This document shows, one piece after another, positions 25,607 to 47,004 of a stretch of 64,000 nt of DNA. The DNA lies in NCBI RefSeq assembly GCF_000306255.2, contig NZ_AKWY02000001.1, positions 124,001-188,000 of the forward strand. Reading direction: 5' to 3'. How positions within the stretch are numbered: position 1 is the first letter of the stretch; the number at the start of each line of letters is the position of its first letter. Source of the stretch: Leptospira noguchii serovar Panama str. CZ214. GTDB taxonomy: Bacteria > Spirochaetota > Leptospiria > Leptospirales > Leptospiraceae. Made by a program: the position numbers and the translations under genes. The notes beneath the pieces are model-generated. The model did no database searches. It was not told the DNA's origin and saw nothing but the letters and a program-made list of their open reading frames with translations.

Positions 25607-25706
25607 TTTTATTCAGAACTATATAACAGAACCCTGATTTTTTGTATTCAAACAATGTTTTGTAATAAAAATTCATGGTGTTTGGTTTTGTAGAACTCAG
25701 TAAAAC
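25607..25706 (+). repeat. Dispersed intergenic repeat family D, copy 3
   Basis: TTATTCAGAACTATATAACA, AACAATGTTTTGTAATAAAA, TTCATGGTGTTTGGTTTTGT and AGAACTCAGTAAAAC follow the order of the copies at 22209 and 22681. It fills most of the 270-base gap before the next gene. Confidence 0.6.
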
Positions 25707-25846
25707 CGGATTTTTCATTAAATTGATGTTATGCGAATTTTATTAAGAATGAAAAACTCATTCATGCAGGTTATCTAAAGCAACAGAAGAGTGTAATTGA
25801 AGATTGCCTAATGATATGTGATCTTTAATTATTTGGGGAGTTATTT

Positions 25847-26536
25847 ATGAAATTCAAAAAAGAATATATTTTTATAATTTCTATACTTGCGGCATTTTTA
25901 ATATTGTTCTTAATTTTTTGGCCTGAAAATTCAAAAAAACGAATTGTTTCGATTGCGGAAGAAAACAAAGTTAGCTTAAAAACAAAATATTATTCGGAAA
26001 TGGATCCTTATTACCCGGACGCGCCTCATCCTTTTAATGAAGATCCAGATTTGGAAGCTCAGGTTAAAAAGTTTTGGCCAGAAGCGCTCCATCCTAAAAA
26101 GACTCCGGAAGAAAAAGAACAGATTAGAAAAGAATGGACGGACTTTATAGCAAGGTACCCTAAAAATATATACATTCCTTCAGAGTTTCGACCCCCTTTA
26201 ACGGAAACAGAGGAAAAGAAAGCAAGAGAACGATTAGATACTTTTACGGATATAGAAACTAAAAATGCAATTGTATATTCTTTAGCGAAATACACGGAAC
26301 CAGGAAAACCGCCAGAAGAACCTCCTTCTCAACCAAATGTAGATCCAAAGGAACAACACGCTTATTTTCAATATCGGATCGAAGAATTAGAGTCAAGAAT
26401 TCAATTAATTGAATATACGATTCAAGAAGGAAGGTTAGAGTCAGACCAAGTTGAAACAGCGTATCAGGATTTAGAAGATTGGAAAAAAGAACTTTTGGAA
26501 TTAAAACAGGTTCAAAGCCAGATTCCAGATTTTTAA
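25847..26536 (+). CDS. Membrane-anchored protein with coiled coil, unknown
   Basis: A 229-residue protein with one N-terminal membrane anchor ([19 protein letters not shown]) and a hydrophilic body. A proline-rich stretch ([18 protein letters not shown]) near 155 precedes a C-terminal coiled coil (about 175-225: [20 protein letters not shown]). The N-in topology would put the body in the periplasm. A GGGGAG ribosome site is well placed. It is the first gene of a same-strand run of four exported proteins, with a 37-base gap to the HEAT-repeat lipoprotein. No known family. Confidence 0.78.
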   Translation: MKFKKEYIFIISILAAFLILFLIFWPENSKKRIVSIAEENKVSLKTKYYSEMDPYYPDAPHPFNEDPDLEAQVKKFWPEALHPKKTPEEKEQIRKEWTDFIARYPKNIYIPSEFRPPLTETEEKKARERLDTFTDIETKNAIVYSLAKYTEPGKPPEEPPSQPNVDPKEQHAYFQYRIEELESRIQLIEYTIQEGRLESDQVETAYQDLEDWKKELLELKQVQSQIPDF

Positions 26537-26573
26537 TTTCTTCCATTCATAATAATATTTAAGAGAGAGTTTT

Positions 26574-28121
<1,548 letters not shown>

Positions 28122-28129
28122 TCAGGTTT

Positions 28130-29169
<1,040 letters not shown>

Positions 29170-29173
<4 letters not shown>

Positions 29174-30027
29174 AAAGTTTTATTTTTGGATTTTTGGTTT
29201 CTGTTTTTTTTATCTTAAATTGTATTTCAAAAAATCAAGATACAAATCGTTTGAAAATTGCAAACCGTAAAAATTGTAAATCCAGTTTTGGTCTTTATGT
29301 ATTTACTTATGGAAGAAGTTTATATCCGGACCGATTTTTAAACGTAGAAGAAGATAAAGGAAGTCGCGAAATTGTTTATCTATTTTATCTGATTCGAATT
29401 CCTGGAAAAAATATTTTAATCGATTCAGGCTTTTTAAACGAATCTTATAGAAAAAAATTCGGTTTTATAAGTTTTGAAAACCCGGATCGTCTTTTAAAAA
29501 AATGCGAAATTGATCCGAAAGAAATTACGGATTTAGTGCTTACACATTTTCATTTCGATCATGCAGGAGGGATTTTTCTTTTTCCTTCTGCGACATTACA
29601 CATACAAAACCACGATTTGGATCTTCTTAAAAAACAATCTTACTTTCCAAATCAATCCGTATATTTAAATTCTTTAATAAAAGCGAATCGTATTCATTCG
29701 TTTGATGGAACATATTCACTCTTACCGGGTTTACAAATTTTATTCACAGGTGGGCATACTCCCGGATCTCAGGCGTTGGAATGGATAGTCACTTCTGAAA
29801 AACAATTCTTATTTACTGGCGACGAATGTTATTTTATTGAAGAATGTAAAAATGGAATTGGTCTTACTAAAGAAGCCGCTTTCTCTTTAAAACGAAATCG
29901 TGATTTTATAGAATATATCCGAATCTTGGACGGCAAAGGAACGAAAATTCTTACGTTGCACGATCCTTCCATTTTACAGGAAGGAGAAGAAATCGTTTCA
30001 GGAATTCGTATTCTTGATTCTTTTTGA
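29170..30027 (+). CDS. Metallo-beta-lactamase-fold hydrolase, exported as a lipoprotein
   Basis: A 285-residue MBL-fold protein. The zinc motif is [11 protein letters not shown] near 118-128, the third ligand is in [10 protein letters not shown] near 195, and FTGDECY follows with the bridging Asp; all metal ligands seem present. The overall layout is closest to lactonase (AHL lactonase)-type MBL enzymes, but the substrate is unknown. The N-terminal FFILNC makes it a likely lipoprotein. It ends the four-gene run and is coupled to the Rossmann-like gene by an ATGA overlap. No terminator is obvious after it. Confidence 0.85.
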
Positions 30028-30246
30028 AAATGGCAGTGTGTCGATTTTATAGATTGTGATAAGATTCGATTCTTTACTGCGAAAAAAATTGAAGAAGTCT
30101 ATTGTTGTGAGTATCTTATTTTAGGAACTTTTTTATTAAATGATCATCGCAAAACGATGATTTCATGAAGAAAATGGATATTAAGAATTTTATATTCAGG
30201 TTTTATAAAGCTTTTTAATTTCATAAGTCATTTTGGAAATTCGCTT

Positions 30247-30538
30247 TAGTTAATGTAATTCGGTATAATGCGAAAGGGATCGGCGTGATGGAAACTCAGC
30301 CATAACCAACCCCACAAGTTGAATAGGATTTTAGAATCAAAATTGAACTCAGCAAAACGCTTTCCTGAATTCAGGTCTTGCTTCTACAGTCGTTCAACAA
30401 ATTGCGTTCTATTGAAATTAAAAACGATATGTTGTATCACGTTTCCTGCATATAGTTTATTAACCAGAACCCGGTTCGTCAGCTGACTGTGGCAAGCCGG
30501 ATTCGCCCAAATTTTCTTACGTCGGACTTACGTTAATT
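30247..30538 (+). repeat. Dispersed intergenic repeat family B, copy 3
   Basis: The longest copy in the window (about 290 bases). It begins TTAATGTAATTCGGTATAAT and ends CTTACGTCGGACTTACGTTA plus AT, an inverted match to its start. Internal GTTGTATCACGTTTCCTGCA and GGCAAGCCGGATTCGCCCAA match the copy at 3731-3978. Confidence 0.75.
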
Positions 30539-30555
30539 AGAAAACCTGTTGAAAT

Positions 30556-30586
30556 AAAAGCTCGAAGTAAAAAACTCCGAGCTTTT
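30556..30586 (-). terminator. Terminator of the acyl-CoA synthetase gene
   Basis: AAAAGCTCG and CGAGCTTTT form the outer stem, continued by AGT/ACT after one A-C mismatch, around a run of A. The A-run/T-run pattern suits termination in either direction. It is about 30 bases past the stop of the minus-strand gene. Confidence 0.75.
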
Positions 30587-30616
30587 ATTTTTAAAGAAAA
30601 ATCGAATTTAAAAGAC

Positions 30617-32668
<2,052 letters not shown>

Positions 32669-32809
32669 TTTCAATTCCTCTTAAGTGAGTTTTACCGAAA
32701 CGATTTCGGTAGGTTAAAGGCTGATTAAACTAAGAGAGAAACGGAAAGAGTCAATCAAATTTTAGGAAGAGGTTTGGAAGGTGCGCTGCAAAAAGATGAA
32801 GGGAAGGGT

Positions 32810-32835
32810 CCGTCTATCTTTTAAAAGATAGACGG
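32810..32835. repeat. Perfect 26-bp palindrome, terminator-like
   Basis: CCGTCTATCTTTT is followed directly by its reverse complement. It lies 11 bases past the stop of the Lys-rich protein gene, where a terminator is expected, but no T-tract follows in that direction. It could be a terminator of low efficiency or a protein-binding palindrome. Confidence 0.6.
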
Positions 32836-32846
32836 AGAGGAAGATA

Positions 32847-33128
32847 TTATTGCTCTTCACCTGCAGGAGTAGAAGATTCGGAAGCGGGAGCAGCTTCTTC
32901 TTTTTTACTTTCTGCTTTTTCTTTTTTGGATTTTTTCGACTTCTTAGATTTTTTTGACTTTTTGGATTTCCTAGATTTCTTTCCTTTTTTCTCGGACTTA
33001 GTTTCTTTTGAACTTTCCGTTTGTTCGCTTGGGGTCTCTGAAGTTTCTTCTGCGACGAGTGCTGAGAATCCGGTTAAAGCCATCGCGGCGATCAAAAGTT
33101 GGATAAGAATTTTCTTAAAAAGGGTCAT
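32847..33128 (-). CDS. Secreted Lys/Ser-rich low-complexity protein
   Basis: A 93-residue exported protein. MTLFKKILIQLLIAAMALTGFSALVA is a signal peptide. The mature 67 residues are almost wholly charged: an EETSETPSEQTESSKETK block, then tandem KSKKSKKSKKSKK units (five or more), then KEEAAPASESSTPAGEEQ. Such lysine-rich repeats may bind polyanions such as DNA, heparin-like glycans or LPS, but this is inference. The frame is open further upstream; I use the ATG with AGGA nine bases before it. It lies 74 bases downstream of aat on the same strand. Confidence 0.78.
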   Translation of the reverse strand: MTLFKKILIQLLIAAMALTGFSALVAEETSETPSEQTESSKETKSEKKGKKSRKSKKSKKSKKSKKSKKEKAESKKEEAAPASESSTPAGEEQ

Positions 33129-33202
33129 TTGTAAATTTCCTATTGAATAGAATGATTGATTGGAGAAGTCCAACATCCTCAGTAAAAATGTAAATACGTT
33201 TT

Positions 33203-33862
33203 TTAAAGAACGAAGTGAGAAGGATTCCATTTTTTACCCGAGGCGACGGCAGACTCTAATCGTTTGAGATATTCTTTTTTAGGAATTTGATAAGCTCCAA
33301 GACTTAGGGTAACTAGGTTAAGTTGTTGAGTATCAAACAGAGTAAAATGATCTTTTTTTAAAGTTTCAAATAAATAAAAGAGTCCTATTTTTCCAAAGTC
33401 CGGAATGAAGGAAAACATAGATTCACCGGCAAAAAAATTTCCAATTGCAATTCCATAAACTCCTCCACCTAACTTTCCGTTTTCGTCCCAAATTTCTAAA
33501 GAATGAGCATAACCAAGTTTATGAAATTCGGTATAACTTTTGATAAAAAGATCTGTGATCCAAGTATCTTCACCCGGACGATACGCACAACATCGCATCA
33601 CCTGTTCAAATGCGCGGTTGAATGTGATCGTATAACGTTTTTGATTGATTTTTCTTTTTAATCGTTTGGAAACGTGTAGTTTGTTGAGATCGAAAATACT
33701 TCTTGGATCTAAACAGTACCAAAGAATCGGTTGATCCGACCAAGGAAAAATACCGTTTTTATAAGCGTATAAAAGCCGTTCGGGAGAAAGATCGCCACCA
33801 ACCGCTACAATTTCTCGATCCCAAATGTGAGGGTTTCGAAAAAAATCGGAGAAGTCTTTCAA
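33203..33862 (-). CDS. aat: Leucyl/phenylalanyl-tRNA-protein transferase
   Basis: A 219-residue enzyme that adds Leu or Phe from aminoacyl-tRNA to the N-terminus of proteins with an N-terminal Arg or Lys, marking them for ClpAP (N-degron pathway). The sequence shows [23 protein letters not shown] at about 20-42, [19 protein letters not shown], and the GESMFSF catalytic-loop region with a following EL-type helix. The length is normal. It lies at the head of a minus-strand pair with the Lys-rich secreted protein gene. Confidence 0.95.
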   Translation of the reverse strand: MKDFSDFFRNPHIWDREIVAVGGDLSPERLLYAYKNGIFPWSDQPILWYCLDPRSIFDLNKLHVSKRLKRKINQKRYTITFNRAFEQVMRCCAYRPGEDTWITDLFIKSYTEFHKLGYAHSLEIWDENGKLGGGVYGIAIGNFFAGESMFSFIPDFGKIGLFYLFETLKKDHFTLFDTQQLNLVTLSLGAYQIPKKEYLKRLESAVASGKKWNPSHFVL

Positions 33863-33911
33863 GGTTTGTTTCCTATTTTAAAATTTTCTAAAACTTTATA
33901 ATTTAGGACTT

Positions 33912-34460
<549 letters not shown>

Positions 34461-34507
34461 ACTTAAAGTTTATGATCCCTTTAGGTTTACGCAACCAGAT
34501 TCCCACG

Positions 34508-36283
<1,776 letters not shown>

Positions 36284-36305
36284 TATAAAACAAATTTAAT
36301 TTGGA

Positions 36306-38465
<2,160 letters not shown>

Positions 38466-38468
38466 AAT

Positions 38469-38499
38469 ATTTTTTATGGAAGTTTTTTCCATAAAAAAT
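38469..38499 (+). terminator. AT-rich hairpin after the MASE1 kinase gene
   Basis: ATTTTTTATGGAA pairs perfectly with TTCCATAAAAAAT around loop GTTTT, 3 bases past the stop codon. The stem has only four G-C pairs, so it may terminate weakly. Confidence 0.55.
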
Positions 38500-38595
38500 G
38501 AAATGTAATCACTCTTGCAGAAATTATAATTAGGTTCTTTAATTTTACAAACAAATTCTATTTTTTAAACTACTACATTAGAATAGTTAAATTTC

Positions 38596-40098
38596 TTAAA
38601 CTTCCAAAGCTTTTTTATATTCCTCAATCAAAAGATCCGGGTCTTCATTACCAACGGAAATTCGGATTAGATTTGGATCAAGCCCGTTTTCTTTAAGAAA
38701 TTTTCTTCCTTCGTCATGAGTTACCAAATCGTAATGAGCCAGATAAACGTAAAGCATATTGAGAGTAAATTCAGTGCCGAAACTCGGACCTTTTAATAAA
38801 GCAAGTCGATCATAAAACTTTTCTAATGGAGTTGAAAGTTCAATTGATAAAACTCCGGAATGTATATTTGGAAGTCTGGTAATTTTTTGGAAGTTTTTAA
38901 AAGAATTTGTCGATCCTGTCCAAAAAACTTTTTTAATACCGGGTTGTTTTGAAAAAAATTCTGCTAGTTTTTTAACATTCTCACTGATTTTAAGAACTCT
39001 TTTTTCATAATCTTTGATTTCATAAGCTAATCTTTCGCAATCTCTAAAATATGGTTTTTCAATCCATTCTTTACATAGCGGAAGAATCTCGGAGAACCAA
39101 CTCGAATTTTTATTTAATACGACAGATCCCATCATAAGATCGCCGTTTCCACAGGCAAATTTAGTCAGACTTTCTACAATTACATCTACGTAAGGAAGAA
39201 CGTTGATGACCGCCGATCCCGCTACTGAAATATCCACGATCAAAGGAATTTTGTAATGATCCACGATGGATTTAAGTTTTTCGTAATCCGGAACCAAAAG
39301 AAGTGGATTGGTAGGACATTCCGTGATAATTCCAGCGACTTGCTCCGAATTTTGTTTTAAGAATTTTTCCAATTCTTCCAAATCGGTGGCATTGTGAATT
39401 GTGTAAGAATCTTTTGTATATTTTTCTAATATTCTAATATTATCAACATATAACCAACCCAAACGAACCCAAATGGTTTTTTCTTTTTTTTGTTGAATCT
39501 GATTGAAAGATTCGAAAGCAGAATAAACGCCGTTCATTCCAGAAACGGAAAGAAGTATTTCAGGATTTAGATCTCCGTAAAAAGAAGATAGAGTAGAAAA
39601 AATTTTATTGACCGGATTTTCTTTTTCAACTTTCTCTCTGAAAATTTCTTGTAGGATTCCTTTTTTTAAAAGAAAATCTTCCGCCATTCTGGAAGAAGCA
39701 AGGCATCCGGTGTGTTGAATGAAAGAAAGGATTTCTTTTTCTAAATCTTTTAAATCTGGAATGACTAAGGTTGTAATTCCTTCGTCTTCAATAATTTCAA
39801 AGTTTTGAATAGAGAATTTTTGTACGATCCAGTTTGCGGCTTTTTTCGAAGAAACGATAAACTGAGGTGTGTTGATTTTTTTTGTATCTCGGTTGTAATC
39901 TAAAATTCTAGCTATATAAGAATGTGCAACAAATCTAGGATAACCGGATTTTAATCTAGAAAGAGTTTCCGTTCTTCTTTCTTCGTAACCGATCACATCT
40001 GACAGTTGTGGAAGACTTACGGAAACCGCGTGAATGTTCTCAAATGGAATTCTTTCTCCGCAAAGTGTTCGATGTGGTTCGTTAATTTCTTTTAACAT
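38596..40098 (-). CDS. Cys/Met-metabolism-type PLP enzyme with long N-terminal extension
   Basis: A 500-residue fold-type I PLP protein related to cystathionine gamma-synthase. The PLP Lys lies in [23 protein letters not shown] near 315, and the preceding [19 protein letters not shown] and [11 protein letters not shown] strands are typical, with PTNP and the Asp contacting PLP. The first 130 residues are not part of the usual 390-residue enzyme and resemble the extended N-termini of some fungal relatives. The reaction (gamma-synthase or lyase) is undecided. It follows prfA on the same strand with a 52-base gap. Confidence 0.83.
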   Translation of the reverse strand: MLKEINEPHRTLCGERIPFENIHAVSVSLPQLSDVIGYEERRTETLSRLKSGYPRFVAHSYIARILDYNRDTKKINTPQFIVSSKKAANWIVQKFSIQNFEIIEDEGITTLVIPDLKDLEKEILSFIQHTGCLASSRMAEDFLLKKGILQEIFREKVEKENPVNKIFSTLSSFYGDLNPEILLSVSGMNGVYSAFESFNQIQQKKEKTIWVRLGWLYVDNIRILEKYTKDSYTIHNATDLEELEKFLKQNSEQVAGIITECPTNPLLLVPDYEKLKSIVDHYKIPLIVDISVAGSAVINVLPYVDVIVESLTKFACGNGDLMMGSVVLNKNSSWFSEILPLCKEWIEKPYFRDCERLAYEIKDYEKRVLKISENVKKLAEFFSKQPGIKKVFWTGSTNSFKNFQKITRLPNIHSGVLSIELSTPLEKFYDRLALLKGPSFGTEFTLNMLYVYLAHYDLVTHDEGRKFLKENGLDPNLIRISVGNEDPDLLIEEYKKALEV

Positions 40099-40150
40099 TT
40101 TTATGGATTCCAGTGATTACGAATTTTTTAACCCAAGGTTTATTGAAATT

Positions 40151-41238
<1,088 letters not shown>

Positions 41239-41249
41239 ATAAATCAACG

Positions 41250-41861
<612 letters not shown>

Positions 41862-41942
41862 ACTTAGAAAAATTTTTATAATGGCATTTAACGGTGTTAT
41901 GATACAAAATAAAAAATTTCTAAGTTGGATTATCAGTATATC

Positions 41943-43184
41943 ATGAAATTTAAATCTATTTTAAAAAATAAAATTGAATCTTATTTTTTTACATTTTTTT
42001 TTAACACCTATCTTTTTTCTCATGAAAAGATAAAAAGCAGTAGTGTTTTGTTTTTTCTTAAACAGGTTTTTATAAAAAAGAACACGATCCTAGTTTTGTT
42101 TGCGATTTATTTTTTAAATTTCTGTAAAAGTAGTCACGAAACTTTTATCGAAGAAATTCAAGAACTAGTCGAACAGGAAAAATACGAAAAAGCTTCGGAA
42201 AAATTGAAGGAAAAACTTCAATTTCCTAAAGATAGAGATGAACTTCTTTCTGCGGAAGCTCCGGATTCCGCTCGGATTATAGAATTTTCAAACGATCGTT
42301 TAAAGCTTGTTTGGACTGAAGATCAAAAGATTTTTTTTCAAGATCTCGCAGCGGGAGAAAATAATTCCAGAAGTTTGGATCAGATCCCTTCCAATCTTTC
42401 TCTTTCTCAAAATGCGAATTATGCTTTAGTTGAATACACGATGCAAGCTTCCGGCGGTTGCAGATATGTAGCTATTTCTTTAAAAGATTCTAGTCTTTCT
42501 TATGAAGCAGGCGCTCAGGTTTCCTGTAAAAGTCGAGGATCGATTTTGCCGGACGGATCAAAAATTTATTACTTTGTAGACGATAATCTCTATGAAGAGA
42601 AAACGGTTGAACCTAGAAAACCAGTTCTTGTTTTAAACAAAGAAAAAATCGTATCACCTTTTCCTAATTTAAAAACACGCTTTTTAATGTATCCTTCAGG
42701 AAATTCTTTTTTAATTTTTTCAGGAAATGCAGGCGCATATAATTTATATTGGTTTCATCCTTTTCAAAAAACGGCGGAAAAGATAGATAAGGATATTCTT
42801 AGTCCAATTTTATATTATGGAAATGGAGAAAGCGCTTATTATATCGGTGGAGAAATTGGTAAACTACATCTAAGAAGAATCAATTTTTCTTCCAAAACTA
42901 AACCGGTAATTACAAAACTTTTTACTGTTAGTCGAAAAGAAATCAACCCTTGGAAGTTATCTAAAAAAAATGAGTTTTTATCTGGTTATTCGGGAAAGGT
43001 GCATCTTTGGGGTCCTGCAAAAAAAAGTCAAAATCTTCCGATTTTATGTGAGCGTATTCTTTTGACAGGAGACGATCGGATCGTTTGCGAAGCAGAACCC
43101 GGACAGTTGTTTCTTAGCAAATTGGATTTTCAGCCCGAAGATTGGAGTATCTGGAAACTCTATGAAGAAGTAAGAAGTAAATAA
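41943..43184 (+). CDS. Putative lipoprotein, beta-propeller-like
   Basis: About 413 residues. [20 protein letters not shown] is a lipoprotein signal, but with the ATG at 41943 it would start only after 45 other residues. A TTG at 42048 would give a normal signal but lacks a ribosome site, so the true start is uncertain. Residues 55-100 form an alpha-helical charged segment ([19 protein letters not shown]), and the rest alternates short beta motifs ([42 protein letters not shown]) in a WD40/PD40-like way. Function unknown. Confidence 0.65.
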   Translation: MKFKSILKNKIESYFFTFFFNTYLFSHEKIKSSSVLFFLKQVFIKKNTILVLFAIYFLNFCKSSHETFIEEIQELVEQEKYEKASEKLKEKLQFPKDRDELLSAEAPDSARIIEFSNDRLKLVWTEDQKIFFQDLAAGENNSRSLDQIPSNLSLSQNANYALVEYTMQASGGCRYVAISLKDSSLSYEAGAQVSCKSRGSILPDGSKIYYFVDDNLYEEKTVEPRKPVLVLNKEKIVSPFPNLKTRFLMYPSGNSFLIFSGNAGAYNLYWFHPFQKTAEKIDKDILSPILYYGNGESAYYIGGEIGKLHLRRINFSSKTKPVITKLFTVSRKEINPWKLSKKNEFLSGYSGKVHLWGPAKKSQNLPILCERILLTGDDRIVCEAEPGQLFLSKLDFQPEDWSIWKLYEEVRSK

Positions 43185-43299
43185 CGTGAGTTCAGTGTAA
43201 GAGGTTCGATTCGTTTTATAAAAACCTGATTTTTCCATAAAAAATAAATGTGGAAATTCCCGATTCAAATCACAAAAAATGAATGTTTAAAAATTGATT

Positions 43300-43396
43300 A
43301 GAGTTACTGAAAAATGAATCTCCATCAGTTTCTTTTGTATGGAAACGTTGATTAAAACAGCGTTGTTAATCTGAACTATAGATTTTCAACAACTCT
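43300..43396 (+). repeat. Miniature inverted-repeat element, copy 5
   Basis: Forward copy starting AGAGTTACTGAAAAATGAAT and ending GATTTTCAACAACTCT. ATT stands on both outer sides as a direct repeat. Confidence 0.85.
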
Positions 43397-43419
43397 ATTA
43401 TACTGCTTAATCTGCGGGA

Positions 43420-43735
43420 ATTCTCACCGACCATGGATTTACCAGTTAAACTTTGAAAATTGTGGGAACTATTACAAAAAGAATCACCATCTATCCGATT
43501 TTTACACAAAAACGCTGTTTTGCGGCCATCATCAAAATTTAAATCTCATTTTAACGTGAGTTCTGATTCAGAAAAATTTTCTAAAAGTATGAGTTTCTAC
43601 AATCTTAGAATTTTTTCTTAAAATCGTCGTTTGCAGTAGTTCCCACATTTAAAGAATCAATCTGTAAAGTTGAGATTCCAACTTTTTTCAGAATCATCAA
43701 TTCCTTACCCCGAGTTCACAGTATCTAAAATTTCA
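43420..43735 (+). repeat. Dispersed intergenic repeat family C, copy 3
   Basis: Bases 43565-43725 are the reverse complement of 19310-19460, matching block by block (GTATGAGTTTCTACAATCTT, CAGTAGTTCCCACATTTAAA, AGAATCATCAATTCC). The copy at 43420 extends further left (AATTGTGGGAACTATTACAA). Confidence 0.65.
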
Positions 43736-43798
43736 TGAATTATCAATATTATATTTTAATAATTTTTTTATATAAGAATTTCTTTAAAATATTTAAGG

Positions 43799-44821
<1,023 letters not shown>

Positions 44822-44832
44822 ATTCTTTTTTT

Positions 44833-45267
44833 CTAATGCACTAAAGAGGCGTATTCCTTGAGATATAGATTTACCGCGTCGAGCATATATTCGGTAAATA
44901 AGGGACTTGGTTCGTAGGTTTGAACGTTTTCCCACGCGATATAATCGTGCTCATCGGAAAGAATGATGTCCCCTCCTAGATAATCCGCGTGATAAGCGAT
45001 AATGATACAAGGAAAATTTCCTTCGTTAACTCTGTGTTTGTGGATAAACAATGGCTTTGGAGAAACTCGGATTTGTACTTGCAAACCTAATTCTTCTTCG
45101 ATCTCGCGTTGCATGCTGAGGCCCCAATCTTCAAAGAATTCATTATCGTTCATTCTTCCTCCGGGTAGATCTCCTAAACCAGATTTGCGATCTCTGAGAA
45201 TTAGAAGTTCGTCTCCTTTTCTTAGGAAAAGTTTTTGGGTAATCTGAAAAAAGCCGTGTTTGCTCAT
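44833..45267 (-). CDS. Nudix hydrolase
   Basis: A 144-residue Nudix-fold enzyme. The Nudix box is [27 protein letters not shown], with the metal-binding REIEEE intact; it has three extra residues between the first Glu and the RE helix compared with the usual GX5EX7REUXEEXGU. The substrate (a nucleoside diphosphate linked to something) is not readable. A GGAG ribosome site lies 5 bases before the ATG. It is the first gene of the pair with the nitrilase-like protein. Confidence 0.88.
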   Translation of the reverse strand: MSKHGFFQITQKLFLRKGDELLILRDRKSGLGDLPGGRMNDNEFFEDWGLSMQREIEEELGLQVQIRVSPKPLFIHKHRVNEGNFPCIIIAYHADYLGGDIILSDEHDYIAWENVQTYEPSPLFTEYMLDAVNLYLKEYASLVH

Positions 45268-45393
45268 TCATTCTCCGGATTTCCTTACAAGGGCTGATAT
45301 TTTTTCCTTGCTGACAATCATTTTTATCCTGGTTCGTTATTTTAGGAATTTGATTGGTCAAGTACAATCGAGTTGTATTATAAAGTGTTGTTT

Positions 45394-45631
45394 CATGTAA
45401 ATTCGATAAATACAATGTGAAAGCGATTATTATGTTGCGACTGCAACATTGAGTTTAAATTCCGAAGAAATTGGAACAAAAAGAACTCATTGAAACGCTT
45501 TTTACGAAAGCGTTTCAATGAATGAGCCTTTTTAAAACTATGAAATTTACGAACTGCAACGACGTTTTTAAAAAGTCGTTGTATTGAGTTTTTTTATTCG
45601 ACCAGATTTTCTTTCTCTGAATTCATATGAG
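45394..45631 (+). repeat. Dispersed intergenic repeat family B, copy 4 (hairpin-rich)
   Basis: Ends resemble the family (ATGTAAATTCGATAAATACA; ATTCGACCAGATTTTCTTTC). The inside carries the perfect hairpin CATTGAAACGCTTT/AAAGCGTTTCAATG (45488-45520, 5-base loop) and a second one, CAACGAC/GTCGTTG. Confidence 0.65.
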
Positions 45632-45666
45632 TAAAGTATAAACTATTAAATAGGTAGTACTTTATT

Positions 45667-45765
45667 GGAGTTATTGAATAATTAATTCCCCTTCAGCTTC
45701 CGTTTCATGAAACGGTCAATTGAAGCAGTTTGTTGATCTGAATTATGAAATTTTTCAACAACTCT
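45667..45765 (+). repeat. Miniature inverted-repeat element, copy 6
   Basis: Forward copy with start GGAGTTATTGAATAATTAAT and end ATTTTTCAACAACTCT; ATT flanks both sides. Its centre is the perfect palindrome CCGTTTCATGAAACGG. Confidence 0.85.
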
Positions 45766-46101
45766 ATTATATAGTTCTAAGTAATAGTAATGCAAATGTA
45801 AGTTTGGCGTAAAAAATTAAACTTTTATAAGGAGGCTATCTTGAATACTAAAGATGGAAAAACTACCTTAAATTCAGATTTGGTTCTGAAATTTTTAATG
45901 TTTAAGAGTTTTACAGTAAAATTCTAGATATTCGAAATTTTCCCGTGGATTTTCTTAGAAAAGTAATGCGAATCAAGACTTTAGAGAATTAATATATAAT
46001 GAATTTATATTTTTGGGGAGTTTTATTTTATTATGTCTAGAGTTTTTATTCTAAATCTTTACTTCACAAACTAATCTAGTAATATATTGTTGGACATATT
46101 T

Positions 46102-46215
46102 TTACGCAGCATTTTCTTCAAATTGAACAGGACTTATAAACCCTAATGAGATATCTTTGTCTATTAGAGTAAACATCTAATGATCAAAAAATATTTCTTT
46201 CGCTTCTTGAATTTT
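46102..46215 (-). pseudogene. C-terminal remnant of an IS3-family transposase (IS1500-like)
   Basis: On the minus strand, stepping over small frameshifts, one reads IQEAKEIFFDH, a stop, MFTLIDKD, then SLGFISPVQFEENAA and stop. This matches the usual C-terminus of IS3-family OrfB (EA...IFDYIE.FYN..R.HSSLGF.SPVQFEE). The sequence just past the stop contains TGTTGGACATA, which may be the end of the element. It is the trace of an old insertion, not a working one. Confidence 0.85.
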
Positions 46216-46259
46216 ATAAAAGTAATTATATTCTATTTCTCTTTTTGGAGAGTTAAGTT

Positions 46260-46928
46260 TTAAGATCGATTTGAATAGAAAAATGCGAGAATCAAAGTTA
46301 AAATAATGAATATTAAATTAAGTATAAAACCAGAATGAAGTTGTTTTCTTTCTGTCGGTTTTAAAAAATAAGCTGCAAAAATTACAGAAATAAAACCTCC
46401 TAAATGTGCCCAACGTGCCACTCCGTCCTCCGTAAAAACATTGGTAATGTCCGAATAAACCATAATCCAAGCGACTAAAAAAACCGGAAACGGAATGTTT
46501 CTTTGATTAAATCGTAAAGAGAAAGGAGAGAGTAACGCGGCTACTGCGGCAATTCCAGAAATTGCACCGGACGCACCCACAACCGGAGTGGAGTCATGTA
46601 AAATCACTCCTCGGATAAAAGAATCCAACAAAGAAGAGATCAAAGCCGCCATAAAGAAAAACAAAAGCCATCTTCCTTTTCCGGCTTTATATTCTACTGC
46701 TCTTCCAAGAAAGAAAAGATAAAACATATTTCCAAATAAGTGTATTAAACTTCCATGATAGAACACGGCTCCGATCCAAGAGAGAGGTTGAATTTGTCCT
46801 GGATGATTTAAAAAATAGTGTCGAATCAAATGTTCGGGAAGAAAAATGTTCACGATAAAAAAAGTCGCTACCATTAAAAAAACGAAAAAAGTAGTTAAAG
46901 GAAATTCAAAAAGAAGAATTCGAATCAA
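46260..46928 (-). CDS. Rhomboid-family intramembrane serine protease
   Basis: A 222-residue six-segment membrane protease. The catalytic Ser is in [15 protein letters not shown] near 118 and the catalytic His in [12 protein letters not shown] near 170. The [15 protein letters not shown] loop near 60 supplies the conserved His and Asn of the family. The start is TTG with GAGGGG about 11 bases upstream. Substrates are not predictable. It is a single gene next to decayed sequence on both sides. Confidence 0.93.
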   Translation of the reverse strand: MIRILLFEFPLTTFFVFLMVATFFIVNIFLPEHLIRHYFLNHPGQIQPLSWIGAVFYHGSLIHLFGNMFYLFFLGRAVEYKAGKGRWLLFFFMAALISSLLDSFIRGVILHDSTPVVGASGAISGIAAVAALLSPFSLRFNQRNIPFPVFLVAWIMVYSDITNVFTEDGVARWAHLGGFISVIFAAYFLKPTERKQLHSGFILNLIFIILTLILAFFYSNRS

Positions 46929-47004
46929 AACGTTTTTGTCCCCTCGAGAAATAACGAATTAGATAGGACTTTAAAATGATTTTTAACTTGATAATCATTA
47001 TTTC

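Larger units (their letters stand above)
30028..30616. other. Intergenic region with a full-length family B repeat
   Basis: It holds repeat family B copy 3 (30247-30538) and the terminator of the acyl-CoA synthetase gene (30556-30586). The first 200 bases after the MBL gene show no gene or terminator. Confidence 0.55.
43185..43798. other. Intergenic region with miniature element and family C repeat
   Basis: It holds miniature element copy 5 (43300-43396) and repeat family C copy 3 (43420-43735). Next to the upstream gene stands AACGTGAGTTCAGTGTAAGA, an isolated family B end. No gene was seen. Confidence 0.55.
45268..46101. other. Decayed spacer with repeats and a strong orphan ribosome site
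   Basis: It holds a family B copy (45394-45631) and miniature element copy 6 (45667-45765). A perfect AAGGAGG at about 45829 precedes a TTG-started frame at 45841 that stops after 28 codons, likely a truncated gene. A second tiny frame at about 46032 has GGGGAG upstream and 13 codons. Neither is called as a gene. Confidence 0.55.
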
